DNA of 48,755 bases from an uncultured Oscillospiraceae bacterium (GTDB taxonomy: Bacteria > Bacillota > Clostridia > Oscillospirales > Oscillospiraceae): the NCBI GenBank assembly GCA_934572325.1, contig CAKTKT010000006.1, positions 1 through 48,755 on the forward strand. Reading direction: 5' to 3'. Below the pieces are notes generated by a model, which saw only the letters and a list, made by a program, of their open reading frames with translations, was not told the DNA's origin and made no database searches. Position 1 is the first letter of the stretch. Each line of letters opens with the position of its first letter. Positions 31,878 through 39,841 of this stretch are shown here, piece by piece. The position numbers were made by a program, and so were the translations under genes.

Positions 31878-33620
31878 ATGCTGAAGCCCGACGGGAAAAA
31901 ACCGAATATTTCAAGGCAGAGCATGGTGTTAGCGCTTGCCTTTGCGTTCTCGCTCGCGTTCATGCTCTGTAAGTGCCCCTACGGGCTCGGCGGCAGCGAC
32001 GAGGCTTTTTATCTCACCGTGCCGCACCGGCTCACCCTTGGGGATGAGCTTTTTCGGGATGAGTGGCATCTTTCCCAGCTTGCGTCGTTCTTCACGCTGC
32101 CGTTTGTGTCGGCGTACAGGCATTTTAACGGCTCGAATGACGGGATAATGCTCGCCGCGCGGTATACCTACGCCGTTATCCATGCGCTCGCGGCGCTCGT
32201 CATATATCTGCGTCTGCGGCGCTTCGGGCGGCTTGCGGGCGTAGGGTGCATTATCTATATGCTTTTCACGCCGTTTGACATGATGTGCTACAGCTACAAC
32301 ACTATCGCGCTCGATACGCTCGCGCTTGCGGGCGCGTTCGCGGGTACGGCGGACGGCAGACGTGCGCCGGACGTTGCCGCAGGGGCGTTTTTTGCCTGCG
32401 CGGTGGTGTGCTGCCCGTATCTAGCGGCGGCGTATGCGCTGTATCTGACGGCAACGGCGGTGTACGCCGCACTCTTCAGGAAAACGGGGAAGCGCATATG
32501 GCTCAACCCCCTGCTGACGTGGCGGCGCTTCGGGCGCGTTACCTGCGGCGCGGCGATAACCGCGGCGCTGTTTGCGGTGTTCTTCTTCCGACATTCGAGT
32601 ATAGCGGATGTGATCAGCGCTCTCCCGGGGCTGTTCACCGACCCCGAGCACCCCGGGTATTCCGTCGGCTTTATGCTCAAGCACTATGTGTACTGCCTTT
32701 TTACCGCGCACAGGCTGATATACGTGCCGCTCGGCGTATACGCGCTCTCGCTTGTATGGCTGATCATCGACAAAAAGCGTGTGCGCCGCGCGCATATCCA
32801 CCTCGCGCTCGCGGCATTGGCGGCGCTTTTGTGCTTTTTGCTTTTTTCCAAGGAGCTGACGCAGCGCTATTATAACGGCGTTATGCTGCCGCTCGCGTTT
32901 GTCGGGTTCACGGCGTATCTGCTGCTTGAGGACAAGCCGCGCGGACTTTTCACCGCGCTGTTCGTGTCGGGGCTTTTATATTCCGTGTGCGTGTGCGCCA
33001 CGTCCAACATGGGCTTTGATGTGATGAGCATGGCGTTTTCCGTCGTGAATCTGGGCAGTGCGGCGTTCATTGGGCTGCTTTTGAGCCAGATGGAGGGGAT
33101 GAAGAGCAAGCCGCGCCGTCTCGGCTTCGTGTCCGGCATTGCGCCGATAATATGCCTTGCGCTGCTCGTCGTCACGGTGAAGGCTTCGCACTGCTTTTGG
33201 GATGCGCCGCCCGCGCGGCTCACGGTGCGCGTGGAGGCGGGACCCGCGTGCGGCGTCGTCACGTCACAGCGCCTGAACGACGACTATATGCGCGTTTATG
33301 ACGACCTCGCTTCATATAAGGACGAGCCGACGGGCAACATTCTCGTCTACGCGCAGGAGACATGGTGCTATCTTATTCTGGACGATTATCCATACGCGGC
33401 GTTTTCCGCATGGCTGTCCGGACTTGACGGCGTGACGGAGCGCCGACTGCGGCTGTACTATGAGCTCAACGGCGATAAATATCCGCAGTATGTCTATATT
33501 CTCAAGGACAACGCCTTTGCCGCGCCGCAGCTTGACGGCGCGCGCATCTATGCCGAGGCGGAGGAAAACGGCTTTTCCGTCGAGGAAAACGACGTGAGCT
33601 GGAAGCTGACAAAAAGATAG
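31878..33620 (+). CDS. Multipass membrane protein, possible GT-C glycosyltransferase
   Basis: A 580-residue protein with about eleven hydrophobic helices in the first 400 residues and a soluble C-terminal part of about 150 residues. An early extracytoplasmic loop has GGSDEAFYL. An acidic pair after the first helix is the usual catalytic position in GT-C enzymes that use lipid-linked sugars. I see no other diagnostic motif, so the function is inferred from topology only. The ATG has GGGAGGAG upstream, 30 bases after pcrA, so it may be cotranscribed with it. Confidence 0.6.
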   Translation: MLKPDGKKPNISRQSMVLALAFAFSLAFMLCKCPYGLGGSDEAFYLTVPHRLTLGDELFRDEWHLSQLASFFTLPFVSAYRHFNGSNDGIMLAARYTYAVIHALAALVIYLRLRRFGRLAGVGCIIYMLFTPFDMMCYSYNTIALDTLALAGAFAGTADGRRAPDVAAGAFFACAVVCCPYLAAAYALYLTATAVYAALFRKTGKRIWLNPLLTWRRFGRVTCGAAITAALFAVFFFRHSSIADVISALPGLFTDPEHPGYSVGFMLKHYVYCLFTAHRLIYVPLGVYALSLVWLIIDKKRVRRAHIHLALAALAALLCFLLFSKELTQRYYNGVMLPLAFVGFTAYLLLEDKPRGLFTALFVSGLLYSVCVCATSNMGFDVMSMAFSVVNLGSAAFIGLLLSQMEGMKSKPRRLGFVSGIAPIICLALLVVTVKASHCFWDAPPARLTVRVEAGPACGVVTSQRLNDDYMRVYDDLASYKDEPTGNILVYAQETWCYLILDDYPYAAFSAWLSGLDGVTERRLRLYYELNGDKYPQYVYILKDNAFAAPQLDGARIYAEAEENGFSVEENDVSWKLTKR

Positions 33621-33764
33621 CATGGTGTTTTTTTGCCCTGCGGCAGCCGCCGCAGGGCAAAAAAATGAAAAAGACAGAAATAATTCATCAATAGGCTTTG
33701 ATTTTTGGCACATAGTATGATAATATAAATCGTTAATAATGCACTTGTCAAAAGGAATGAAAAT

Positions 33765-35357
33765 ATGGCAGATCTGAAAAAAGAGATCGAGCGGCGCAGA
33801 ACGTTTGCGATAATATCCCATCCGGACGCGGGCAAGACCACGCTGACGGAGAAGCTGCTGCTGTACGGCGGGGCTATACAGCAGGCGGGCTCGGTCAAGG
33901 GCAAGGCGACGGCGCGCCACGCCGTATCAGACTGGATGGAGCTTGAAAAGCAGCGCGGCATATCCATCACCTCGTCCGTCATGCAGTTTGAGTATGAGGG
34001 CTACTGCATCAACATCCTCGACACGCCGGGCCATCAGGATTTTTCGGAGGACACGTACCGCACGCTCATGGCGGCGGACTCCGCCGTGATGGTCATTGAC
34101 GCGGCGAAGGGCATCGAGCCGCAGACGCGCAAGCTCTTCAAGATATGCGCTATGCGCCGTATCCCCATATTCACGTTCATCAACAAGCTCGACCGCGAGG
34201 CGCGAAGCCCGTATGAGCTGATGGAGGAGCTGGAAAACGAATTTGGCATAGGCACATACCCGATGAACTGGCCCATCGGCTGCGGACAGGATTTTAAAGG
34301 CGTTTACGACCGCGAGCGCCGCGAGATACTCGCCTTCAGCGAGTTTCACCGCGGGCAGAGCAAGATACGCGCCGTTGAGTGCACCCTCGACGAAACGGAA
34401 AAGCTGGACGGGCTTATCGGTCGCCGCCTGCGCGAGACGCTGACGGACGACATCGAGCTTCTTGACGGCGCGGGCTATGATTTCGACATCGAGAGCGTCC
34501 GCTCCGGCAAGCTTAGTCCGGTGTTCTTCGGCTCAGCGCTCAACAACTTCGGGGTCGAGCCGTTTCTGGAGAGCTTTCTGCGCATGACCATGTCGCCGCT
34601 GCCGCGCATCTCCGGCGATGATATTATCGACCCGTTTGACGCGCATTTTACCGCGTTCGTTTTCAAGATACAGGCGAACATGAACAAGGCGCACCGCGAC
34701 AGGATTGCGTTCATGCGCATCTGCTCCGGACGGTTTGAGCGCGACAGGGAGTATTGGCACGTTCAGGGCGAAAAGCCCCTGCGCCTTGCCCAGCCGCAGC
34801 AGCTCATGGCGCAGGAGCGCGCCATCATCGACGAGGCGTATGCCGGCGACATCATCGGCGTGTTCGACCCCGGCATATTCTCCATCGGCGACACCGTGTG
34901 CGAAAAGGGGCAGAACGTCATGTTCGAGGGTATTCCCACCTTCGCGCCGGAGCATTTCGCCGCGGTGGAGCGCGTGGACACCATGAAGCGCAAGCAGTTT
35001 GAAAAGGGCATAATGCAGATCGCGCAGGAGGGCGCAATCCAGATATTCCACGAGCCGCACACCGGCGTGGAGGAGGTCATCGTCGGCGTTGTGGGTGTGC
35101 TGCAATTTGAAGTGCTTGAATACCGGCTCAAGACCGAGTACGGCGTTGATATACGCCGCCGCTCCATGCCGTATGAGCTTGTGCGCTGGGTGGAGAATGA
35201 GGACATGGACGTCAGCCGTCTCAATCTTACAAGCGACACGAAGTGGGTGCAGGATTTCAAGGGAAATAATCTGCTGCTCTTCACGTCCGACTGGTGCATC
35301 AACTGGGCGCTTCAGAAGAACGAAGGACTTAAATTAAGAGAATTTAACAGAGAATAA
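33765..35357 (+). CDS. prfC: Peptide chain release factor 3
   Basis: A translational GTPase that recycles RF1 and RF2 from the ribosome after termination. The 530-residue protein has G1 SHPDAGKTTLTEK (about residues 18-30), G2 RGISITSS, G3 DTPGHQDFSEDTYR and G4 NKLDRE, in the order and length of RF3 and without EF-G domain IV. The ATG has a modest AAAGGAAT site. It is first in a run with the cyclodeaminase, sirtuin, wecG/tagA and tmk genes. A possible promoter, TTGATT (33698-33703) with TAATAT (33721-33726), lies 40 bases upstream. Confidence 0.95.
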   Translation: MADLKKEIERRRTFAIISHPDAGKTTLTEKLLLYGGAIQQAGSVKGKATARHAVSDWMELEKQRGISITSSVMQFEYEGYCINILDTPGHQDFSEDTYRTLMAADSAVMVIDAAKGIEPQTRKLFKICAMRRIPIFTFINKLDREARSPYELMEELENEFGIGTYPMNWPIGCGQDFKGVYDRERREILAFSEFHRGQSKIRAVECTLDETEKLDGLIGRRLRETLTDDIELLDGAGYDFDIESVRSGKLSPVFFGSALNNFGVEPFLESFLRMTMSPLPRISGDDIIDPFDAHFTAFVFKIQANMNKAHRDRIAFMRICSGRFERDREYWHVQGEKPLRLAQPQQLMAQERAIIDEAYAGDIIGVFDPGIFSIGDTVCEKGQNVMFEGIPTFAPEHFAAVERVDTMKRKQFEKGIMQIAQEGAIQIFHEPHTGVEEVIVGVVGVLQFEVLEYRLKTEYGVDIRRRSMPYELVRWVENEDMDVSRLNLTSDTKWVQDFKGNNLLLFTSDWCINWALQKNEGLKLREFNRE

Positions 35358-35369
35358 GGAGGTACGATT

Positions 35370-35978
35370 ATGGCAGACAAGCTTATCATTGAAGTATATA
35401 AGAACAAAAACGCGGAGGATTTCACCAAGGCGCTCTCGACGGCTGACAGCAGGCTGAGCATCGGCTCCGCCGCGGCGTATACCGCCGCCTGTGCGGCGGC
35501 GCTTCTTGCGCGCGCCGCCGCGCTGACCGCCGCCGAAACGAGCGGCGAGCGCGTGGACTATATCGTCCGCAATTCCGAAACGCTAAGAAGCTACATGGTG
35601 CATCTCATTGACGAGGACGTGAAATGCCGCGGTCCGCTCGCCAGAGCGGAGAAGGAGGGCGACGCGCGGAAAATAGAGGCGGCGCGCCAGCCCGCCGCCG
35701 CCGTCGCGTCGGAGATCGTCAACATGATGGGGCAGTGCCTCGCGCTTATGCTTGAGCTTTGCGCGCTGTGCCCTGCCGACGCGGCGCAGTTTATCGGCGA
35801 GGGGGCGGAGCTTGCGATGGCGAGCGTGAGATCCTGCATGATCTACATGGTCGCGCTGGCGGACAAGTGCTCGGATGAGACGTATCGCTTCGTGACCCAC
35901 CGCGAGAACGAGATAACGCTCGCGGACTGCACCGAGACCTACAGCGCGATCGCCGAAAGGGTCAGGGCGGCAATATAA
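35370..35978 (+). CDS. Cyclodeaminase/cyclohydrolase-family protein (FTCD C-terminal type)
   Basis: A 202-residue all-helical cytosolic protein resembling the formiminotetrahydrofolate cyclodeaminase/methenyl-THF cyclohydrolase fold. The glycine-containing SIGSAAAYTAACAAALLARAA (about residues 31-51, read in two parts) matches the GGGSVAALAGALAA-like folate site, and LMLELCALCPADAA lies in the later helices. It probably acts in one-carbon folate metabolism, but some key positions differ from characterised enzymes, so the reaction is uncertain. AAGGAGG precedes the ATG, 12 bases after prfC. Confidence 0.8.
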   Translation: MADKLIIEVYKNKNAEDFTKALSTADSRLSIGSAAAYTAACAAALLARAAALTAAETSGERVDYIVRNSETLRSYMVHLIDEDVKCRGPLARAEKEGDARKIEAARQPAAAVASEIVNMMGQCLALMLELCALCPADAAQFIGEGAELAMASVRSCMIYMVALADKCSDETYRFVTHRENEITLADCTETYSAIAERVRAAI

Positions 35979-36008
35979 AATAAAAGAACTATCCTTGGGG
36001 GTGATGGT

Positions 36009-36725
36009 ATGGACAGCAATATTGAAAGGCTCAGATCGCTTGTCAGCGAGAGCGACAATATCGTCTTTTTCGGCGGCGCGGGCGTGAGCACCGAGAGCGG
36101 TATACCGGACTTTCGCAGTGTGGACGGGCTGTATAACCAAAAGTGGAAATATCCGCCAGAGACCATACTCAGCCGCTCCTTCTTCGACCGCGACCCCGAG
36201 GAGTATTTTAGATTCCACAGGGAAAAGCTCGTCATTGAGGGCGTCAAGCCCAACCGCGCGCATCTCCGCCTTGCGGAGCTTGAGCGCGAGGGCAAGCTCC
36301 GCGCCGTCGTGACGCAGAATATCGACGGGCTGCATCAGGCGGCGGGCAGCAAAAACGTGCTGGAGCTGCATGGCAGCATCCTGCGCGCCTATTGCTCGCG
36401 CTGCGGGAAGAAATATGACGCTGACGTTATAAACCACGGCACGGGCGTGCCGCGGTGCGCCTGCGGCGGGGTCATCCGACCGGACATAGTGCTTTATGAA
36501 GAGCCGCTGGACGATGCGGTGGTCTCCGCCGCGATCCGCTATATCAGCAGCGCCGACGTTCTCATTGTCGGCGGCACCTCGCTGAACGTCTATCCGGCGG
36601 CGGGGCTTATCAACTATTACCGCGGGAATAAGCTCGTGCTCGTCAACCTCAGCGAGACGCCGTATGACAGCTATGCCGACCTTGTCATACATGAGAAGAT
36701 CGGCGAGGTGTTTGCACAGATATGA
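36009..36725 (+). CDS. NAD-dependent protein deacylase (sirtuin)
   Basis: Removes acetyl or other acyl groups from protein lysines, using NAD. The 238 residues show GAGVSTESGIPDFRS (NAD site, about residues 20-34), TQNIDGLHQAAGS, the catalytic His in LELHGS, two zinc Cys pairs (CSRC and CACG), and VGGTSLNVYPAAGL. It belongs to the CobB/SrtN group. Its stop overlaps the start of the next gene (ATGA), so it is coupled to a WecG/TagA-type glycosyltransferase. Confidence 0.93.
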   Translation: MDSNIERLRSLVSESDNIVFFGGAGVSTESGIPDFRSVDGLYNQKWKYPPETILSRSFFDRDPEEYFRFHREKLVIEGVKPNRAHLRLAELEREGKLRAVVTQNIDGLHQAAGSKNVLELHGSILRAYCSRCGKKYDADVINHGTGVPRCACGGVIRPDIVLYEEPLDDAVVSAAIRYISSADVLIVGGTSLNVYPAAGLINYYRGNKLVLVNLSETPYDSYADLVIHEKIGEVFAQI

Positions 36726-37402
36726 ACAGGATAAACATACTCGGAATAAAATACTGCGACATAGACATAACCGAGGCTGTCGAGCGCTCCGTGCGCTCCA
36801 TTGAGACGCGCGGGGGCGGGTACATCGTCGTGCCCGACTCTGACCTTGCGCTCGCCGCGAGGAGAAACCGCCGCCTCATGTCCGCGATACGCGGCGCGGA
36901 GCTTATCCTCCCGGGCGACAGGGGCGTTTTTATCGCCTCGCGGATTCTCGGTCTGCCGCTGCACTACAAGATGAGCGCGCCGGACTTCGCTTCGGCGCTG
37001 CTCGCGCGGCTGAGCGGCTGCGCAAAAAGCGTGTTCCTTGTCGGCGCAAGGAAGCAGACCGTGCAGTATGCCGCCGACAGGATAGTCGAGCGCTACCCGG
37101 GCATACAGATCGCCGGAACGGCGGACGGGCGCTTCGTGGACGACACGGAAATAATCGACGAGATAAACGCGGCATCGCCAGACCTTCTGTTGGTGTGCCT
37201 GTCCTCTCCAAAGCAGGAGCTTTGGCTGAGCGAGGTCAGTCAGGAGCTGAACGCGGGGCTGAGTCTCGGCGTGGGCGCGGTGCTGGAGGAGCAGAGCGCG
37301 CGCCGCGAGGGCTTTTTCGAGCGCCTCATGCGCGAGCCTAAGCGCACGCTGAAAATACCGCGTATGATACTTGCCGCGCTGTGGAAGCGCATAGCGGGCT
37401 GA
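36722..37402 (+). CDS. WecG/TagA/CpsF-family (GT26) glycosyltransferase
   Basis: A 226-residue GT26-type enzyme. The family adds N-acetylmannosamine or a related sugar to lipid-linked GlcNAc for wall teichoic acid or capsule. It shows VVPDSDLALAARRN (about residues 37-50), VFLVGARKQTVQYAA, LLLVCLSSPKQELWL and C-terminal EPKRTLKIPR. The usual DGxG segment, which carries the conserved aspartate, reads LPGDRGVF here, so the Asp is shifted by one position. That could mean altered chemistry or an alignment shift. It has four bases of overlap with the sirtuin gene. Confidence 0.82.
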   Translation: MNRINILGIKYCDIDITEAVERSVRSIETRGGGYIVVPDSDLALAARRNRRLMSAIRGAELILPGDRGVFIASRILGLPLHYKMSAPDFASALLARLSGCAKSVFLVGARKQTVQYAADRIVERYPGIQIAGTADGRFVDDTEIIDEINAASPDLLLVCLSSPKQELWLSEVSQELNAGLSLGVGAVLEEQSARREGFFERLMREPKRTLKIPRMILAALWKRIAG

Positions 37403-37418
37403 AAGCAGGGAGAGCAGC

Positions 37419-38090
37419 ATGGCAAAGGGAAAGCTTATCGTATTCGAGGGCATAGACGGCAGCGGAAAATCATCGCAGTACCGCCGTCTGTGCGCACGAA
37501 TGGAAAATGACGGAGTTGAGTATAATCATATAGTGTTCCCCAGATATGATAAAGAGAGCAGCGCTCTCATCCGTATGTATCTCGGCGGAGAGTTCGGCGC
37601 GCATCCCGACGACGTCAACGCCTACGCCGCCTCCACGTTCTACGCGGTCGATCGCTTCGCGTCCTACCGCACGGATTGGGGCAAAAGGTATGAGCAGGGC
37701 GCGCTTATCCTCTCGGACAGGTATACAAGCTCCAACGCCGTGCATCAGGGGTCAAAGCTGGAGGACGGCGAGCTGCCGCGCTTTTTCGCTTGGCTTGCCG
37801 ACCTTGAGTACGGCAAAATGGGGCTGCCGAGGCCGGATCTCGTCATATACCTCGACGTAGATATAAAGACCTCGCTTGCCCGCATGGCGCGCCGTCGGGC
37901 GGAGACCGCCGCCGGCGCGGATATACATGAGCGCGACGTCGGGTATCTGGAGCGCTGCCTTCACACGGCGGATAAGGCGGCGGACTTTTTCGGCTGGACG
38001 CGCGTGACGCAGCTCGTCAACGGTGTGGAGCGCAGCATTGATAACATAAGCGAAGAGATATATTCCATCGTTCTCGAAAGGCTGAAATAA
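37419..38090 (+). CDS. tmk: Thymidylate kinase
   Basis: Phosphorylates dTMP to dTDP for DNA synthesis. A 223-residue P-loop kinase with FEGIDGSGKSSQ (about residues 8-19), the DRY-type motif LSDRYTSSNAVHQG and a lid with MARRRAE. It is slightly longer than E. coli Tmk and has VFPRYD in place of the common REPGG motif, as in one bacterial subgroup. Last gene of the prfC-to-tmk run. It is followed by a hairpin and a convergent miniprotein gene. Confidence 0.9.
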   Translation: MAKGKLIVFEGIDGSGKSSQYRRLCARMENDGVEYNHIVFPRYDKESSALIRMYLGGEFGAHPDDVNAYAASTFYAVDRFASYRTDWGKRYEQGALILSDRYTSSNAVHQGSKLEDGELPRFFAWLADLEYGKMGLPRPDLVIYLDVDIKTSLARMARRRAETAAGADIHERDVGYLERCLHTADKAADFFGWTRVTQLVNGVERSIDNISEEIYSIVLERLK

Positions 38091-38093
38091 AAT

Positions 38094-38113
38094 GGGGCTT
38101 CTTGCGAAGCCCC
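38094..38113. terminator. Convergent hairpin after tmk
   Basis: GGGGCTTC (38094-38101) and GAAGCCCC (38106-38113) form an 8-bp stem with a 4-base loop. On the minus strand it is followed by ATTTTATTT, so it best serves the miniprotein gene. Confidence 0.7.
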
Positions 38114-38119
38114 GGACAT

Positions 38120-38266
38120 TCAGCAGCAGCCGCAGCCGTTGTTGTTATTGCCGCAGCCGCAATCGCAGCCGCACCCGCACCCGTTGTTGCAGCCGCCGCA
38201 GCAGAAGAGTATGATGATGAGGATGAGTATCCAGATACCGCAGTTATTGTTGCATCCGCAGAACAT
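38120..38266 (-). CDS. 48-residue cysteine/glycine/asparagine-rich membrane miniprotein
   Basis: A short gene missed by length cutoffs. The 48-residue product has 14 cysteines. It begins MFCGCNNNCG, has one hydrophobic stretch IWILILIIILF (about residues 11-21), then CCGGC and a tail of Cys-Gly and Asn repeats (GCGCGCDCGCG, NNNNGCGCC). GGGAG lies seven bases before the ATG, and a minus-strand terminator follows the stop, which together make it a convincing gene. Tiny CCGG/Asn-rich membrane proteins are known in sporulating Firmicutes but have no defined role. Metal binding or disulfide cross-linking is speculation. The region 38267-38433 before it holds no clear promoter on either strand. Confidence 0.8.
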   Translation of the reverse strand: MFCGCNNNCGIWILILIIILFCCGGCNNGCGCGCDCGCGNNNNGCGCC

Positions 38267-38433
38267 AGTTTGCTCCCTTTCTCCGCGCTGAAGATTGTTT
38301 CGGTTCGGTCCGCCAAGGCGCGGCGGCGGACGCTGATGCTGTCAATGCTGTGTATGCGTGAGCTTTTTGCAGCTCGTGCCATAATATGCGCCGCACCGTC
38401 CGGCTGCTACTTGAAGCCTCATGGAGGGTTTTT

Positions 38434-39756
38434 ATGTCTGACAATATTGATAAAATGAACGAGATATTTCGCGCGCAGGATGAGCGCGGCGCGGCGTCGC
38501 CGCCCGATACGCCGCCGCGTCCCCGCCCTCGGCGCGAGCCGATAAAGGCGGTGGACAAGCTCCTCATAGACGAGGACGCGGACGAGCGCAGCAATTACAC
38601 CGGCGACGATCTCTCCGAGAGGGATTACCGCCCTGTCCGCCAGAGCCATGAATACCGCTCGGGCTGCCTGGGCGGGCTGATGTATTTCGCGTTTGTGCTG
38701 TGCGTGAGCGTCGTGCTGGCGTGTCTTGCGTGGATGGCGGCGAGCGATGCGCTCGCGCTCAATAAGGACACGTTCACGGCGGTCGTCTCCCTGCCGACGG
38801 ATATTTTCGACTATGAGACGGTGGATACCTTTGACGAGTCCGGCAGCAAGACCGGCACAAAGCGCGTCACCCATGCCGATATTGACTATGTCGCCGACGA
38901 GCTGAAGTCCGCAGGGCTTATCGAATACAAATGGCTCTTTGAGTTTTTCTGCCGCATCTCACACGCCGACACGAAGGTCGATCCCGGGGAGTACGAGCTG
39001 TCCTCGTCCTTCGACTACCGCGCGCTTATAAAGAATATGCAGGTCGGCTCCGGCGCGACGGTCACCATAAGCGTCACCATCCCCGAGGGCTTCACCATGC
39101 ACCAGATCTTCAAGCGCCTTGAGGAGAACAAGGTCTGCTCCTACGAGGATCTCATGGACGCGGCGGCGAATTACAGCTATAACTATGAATTTCTCAACGG
39201 CATTGCCGAGGGCGATGCGACGCGGCTGGAGGGCTTCCTCTTCCCGGATACGTATGAATTCTATGTCGGGATGCAGGCGTCGAGCGCGATAAACAAGCTC
39301 CTTGAGAATTTCCACTATAAGATAACGGAGGATATGGTCAAGCAGATGAACAGCATGGGGCTGGACATCCGCACGGTCGTTAACATGGCGTCGCTCATCG
39401 AGCGCGAGGCGGCGAACGACAACGAGCGCAAGCTCATCGCCTCCGTCATCTATAACCGCCTTGCCGTCGGTATGCCTCTGGGCATTGATGCGTCCATCCT
39501 CTATATCCATCAGGATCACGAGGGTGCGCCCACGGGCGAGATGCTTGCCGAGGAGAGCCCGTACAACACCCGTCTGAACGTCGGCTTGCCGCCCACGCCT
39601 ATCGCCAACCCCGGGCTTGCCTCCATTCAGGCAGTGCTCGCGCCCGAGACGACGAACTATTACTACTACGCGCTCGACACCGCGACGGGGCAGCACCGCT
39701 TCTTCACGAACTCCGGCGAATTTGACGCTTTCGTTGCGACGCAGAATTATGAATGA
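38434..39756 (+). CDS. mltG: Endolytic transglycosylase MltG
   Basis: Cleaves nascent glycan strands at the outer face of the membrane and sets their length. The 440-residue protein has a charged cytoplasmic N-terminus, one transmembrane helix (LMYFAFVLCVSVVLACLAWMA, about residues 77-97, read in parts), a LysM-like region, and the YceG/MltG catalytic domain with LEGFLFPDTYEF and ASLIEREA, where Glu is catalytic. GLPPTPIANPGLASIQA near the C-terminus is a family signature. ATG 38434 follows GGAGGG (38423-38428). Confidence 0.95.
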   Translation: MSDNIDKMNEIFRAQDERGAASPPDTPPRPRPRREPIKAVDKLLIDEDADERSNYTGDDLSERDYRPVRQSHEYRSGCLGGLMYFAFVLCVSVVLACLAWMAASDALALNKDTFTAVVSLPTDIFDYETVDTFDESGSKTGTKRVTHADIDYVADELKSAGLIEYKWLFEFFCRISHADTKVDPGEYELSSSFDYRALIKNMQVGSGATVTISVTIPEGFTMHQIFKRLEENKVCSYEDLMDAAANYSYNYEFLNGIAEGDATRLEGFLFPDTYEFYVGMQASSAINKLLENFHYKITEDMVKQMNSMGLDIRTVVNMASLIEREAANDNERKLIASVIYNRLAVGMPLGIDASILYIHQDHEGAPTGEMLAEESPYNTRLNVGLPPTPIANPGLASIQAVLAPETTNYYYYALDTATGQHRFFTNSGEFDAFVATQNYE

Positions 39757-39841
39757 CGGGCGGCTCTATCCTGCGCAGGCGCAGACGTATTTCAGCCTTG
39801 TTTATAGATAAATTAGATATACTCGGAGGACAAGAGAAAAA

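Noticed and set aside
33628..33665. Intrinsic terminator before prfC
   Set aside because: The T-run is 5' and the A-run 3' of the stem on both strands, the reverse of a terminator. Kept as a separate finding.
33765..35357. Tetracycline-resistance ribosomal protection protein or EF-G
   Set aside because: The G-domain motifs fit translational GTPases in general, but the 530-residue length and RF3-type order without EF-G domain IV identify RF3.
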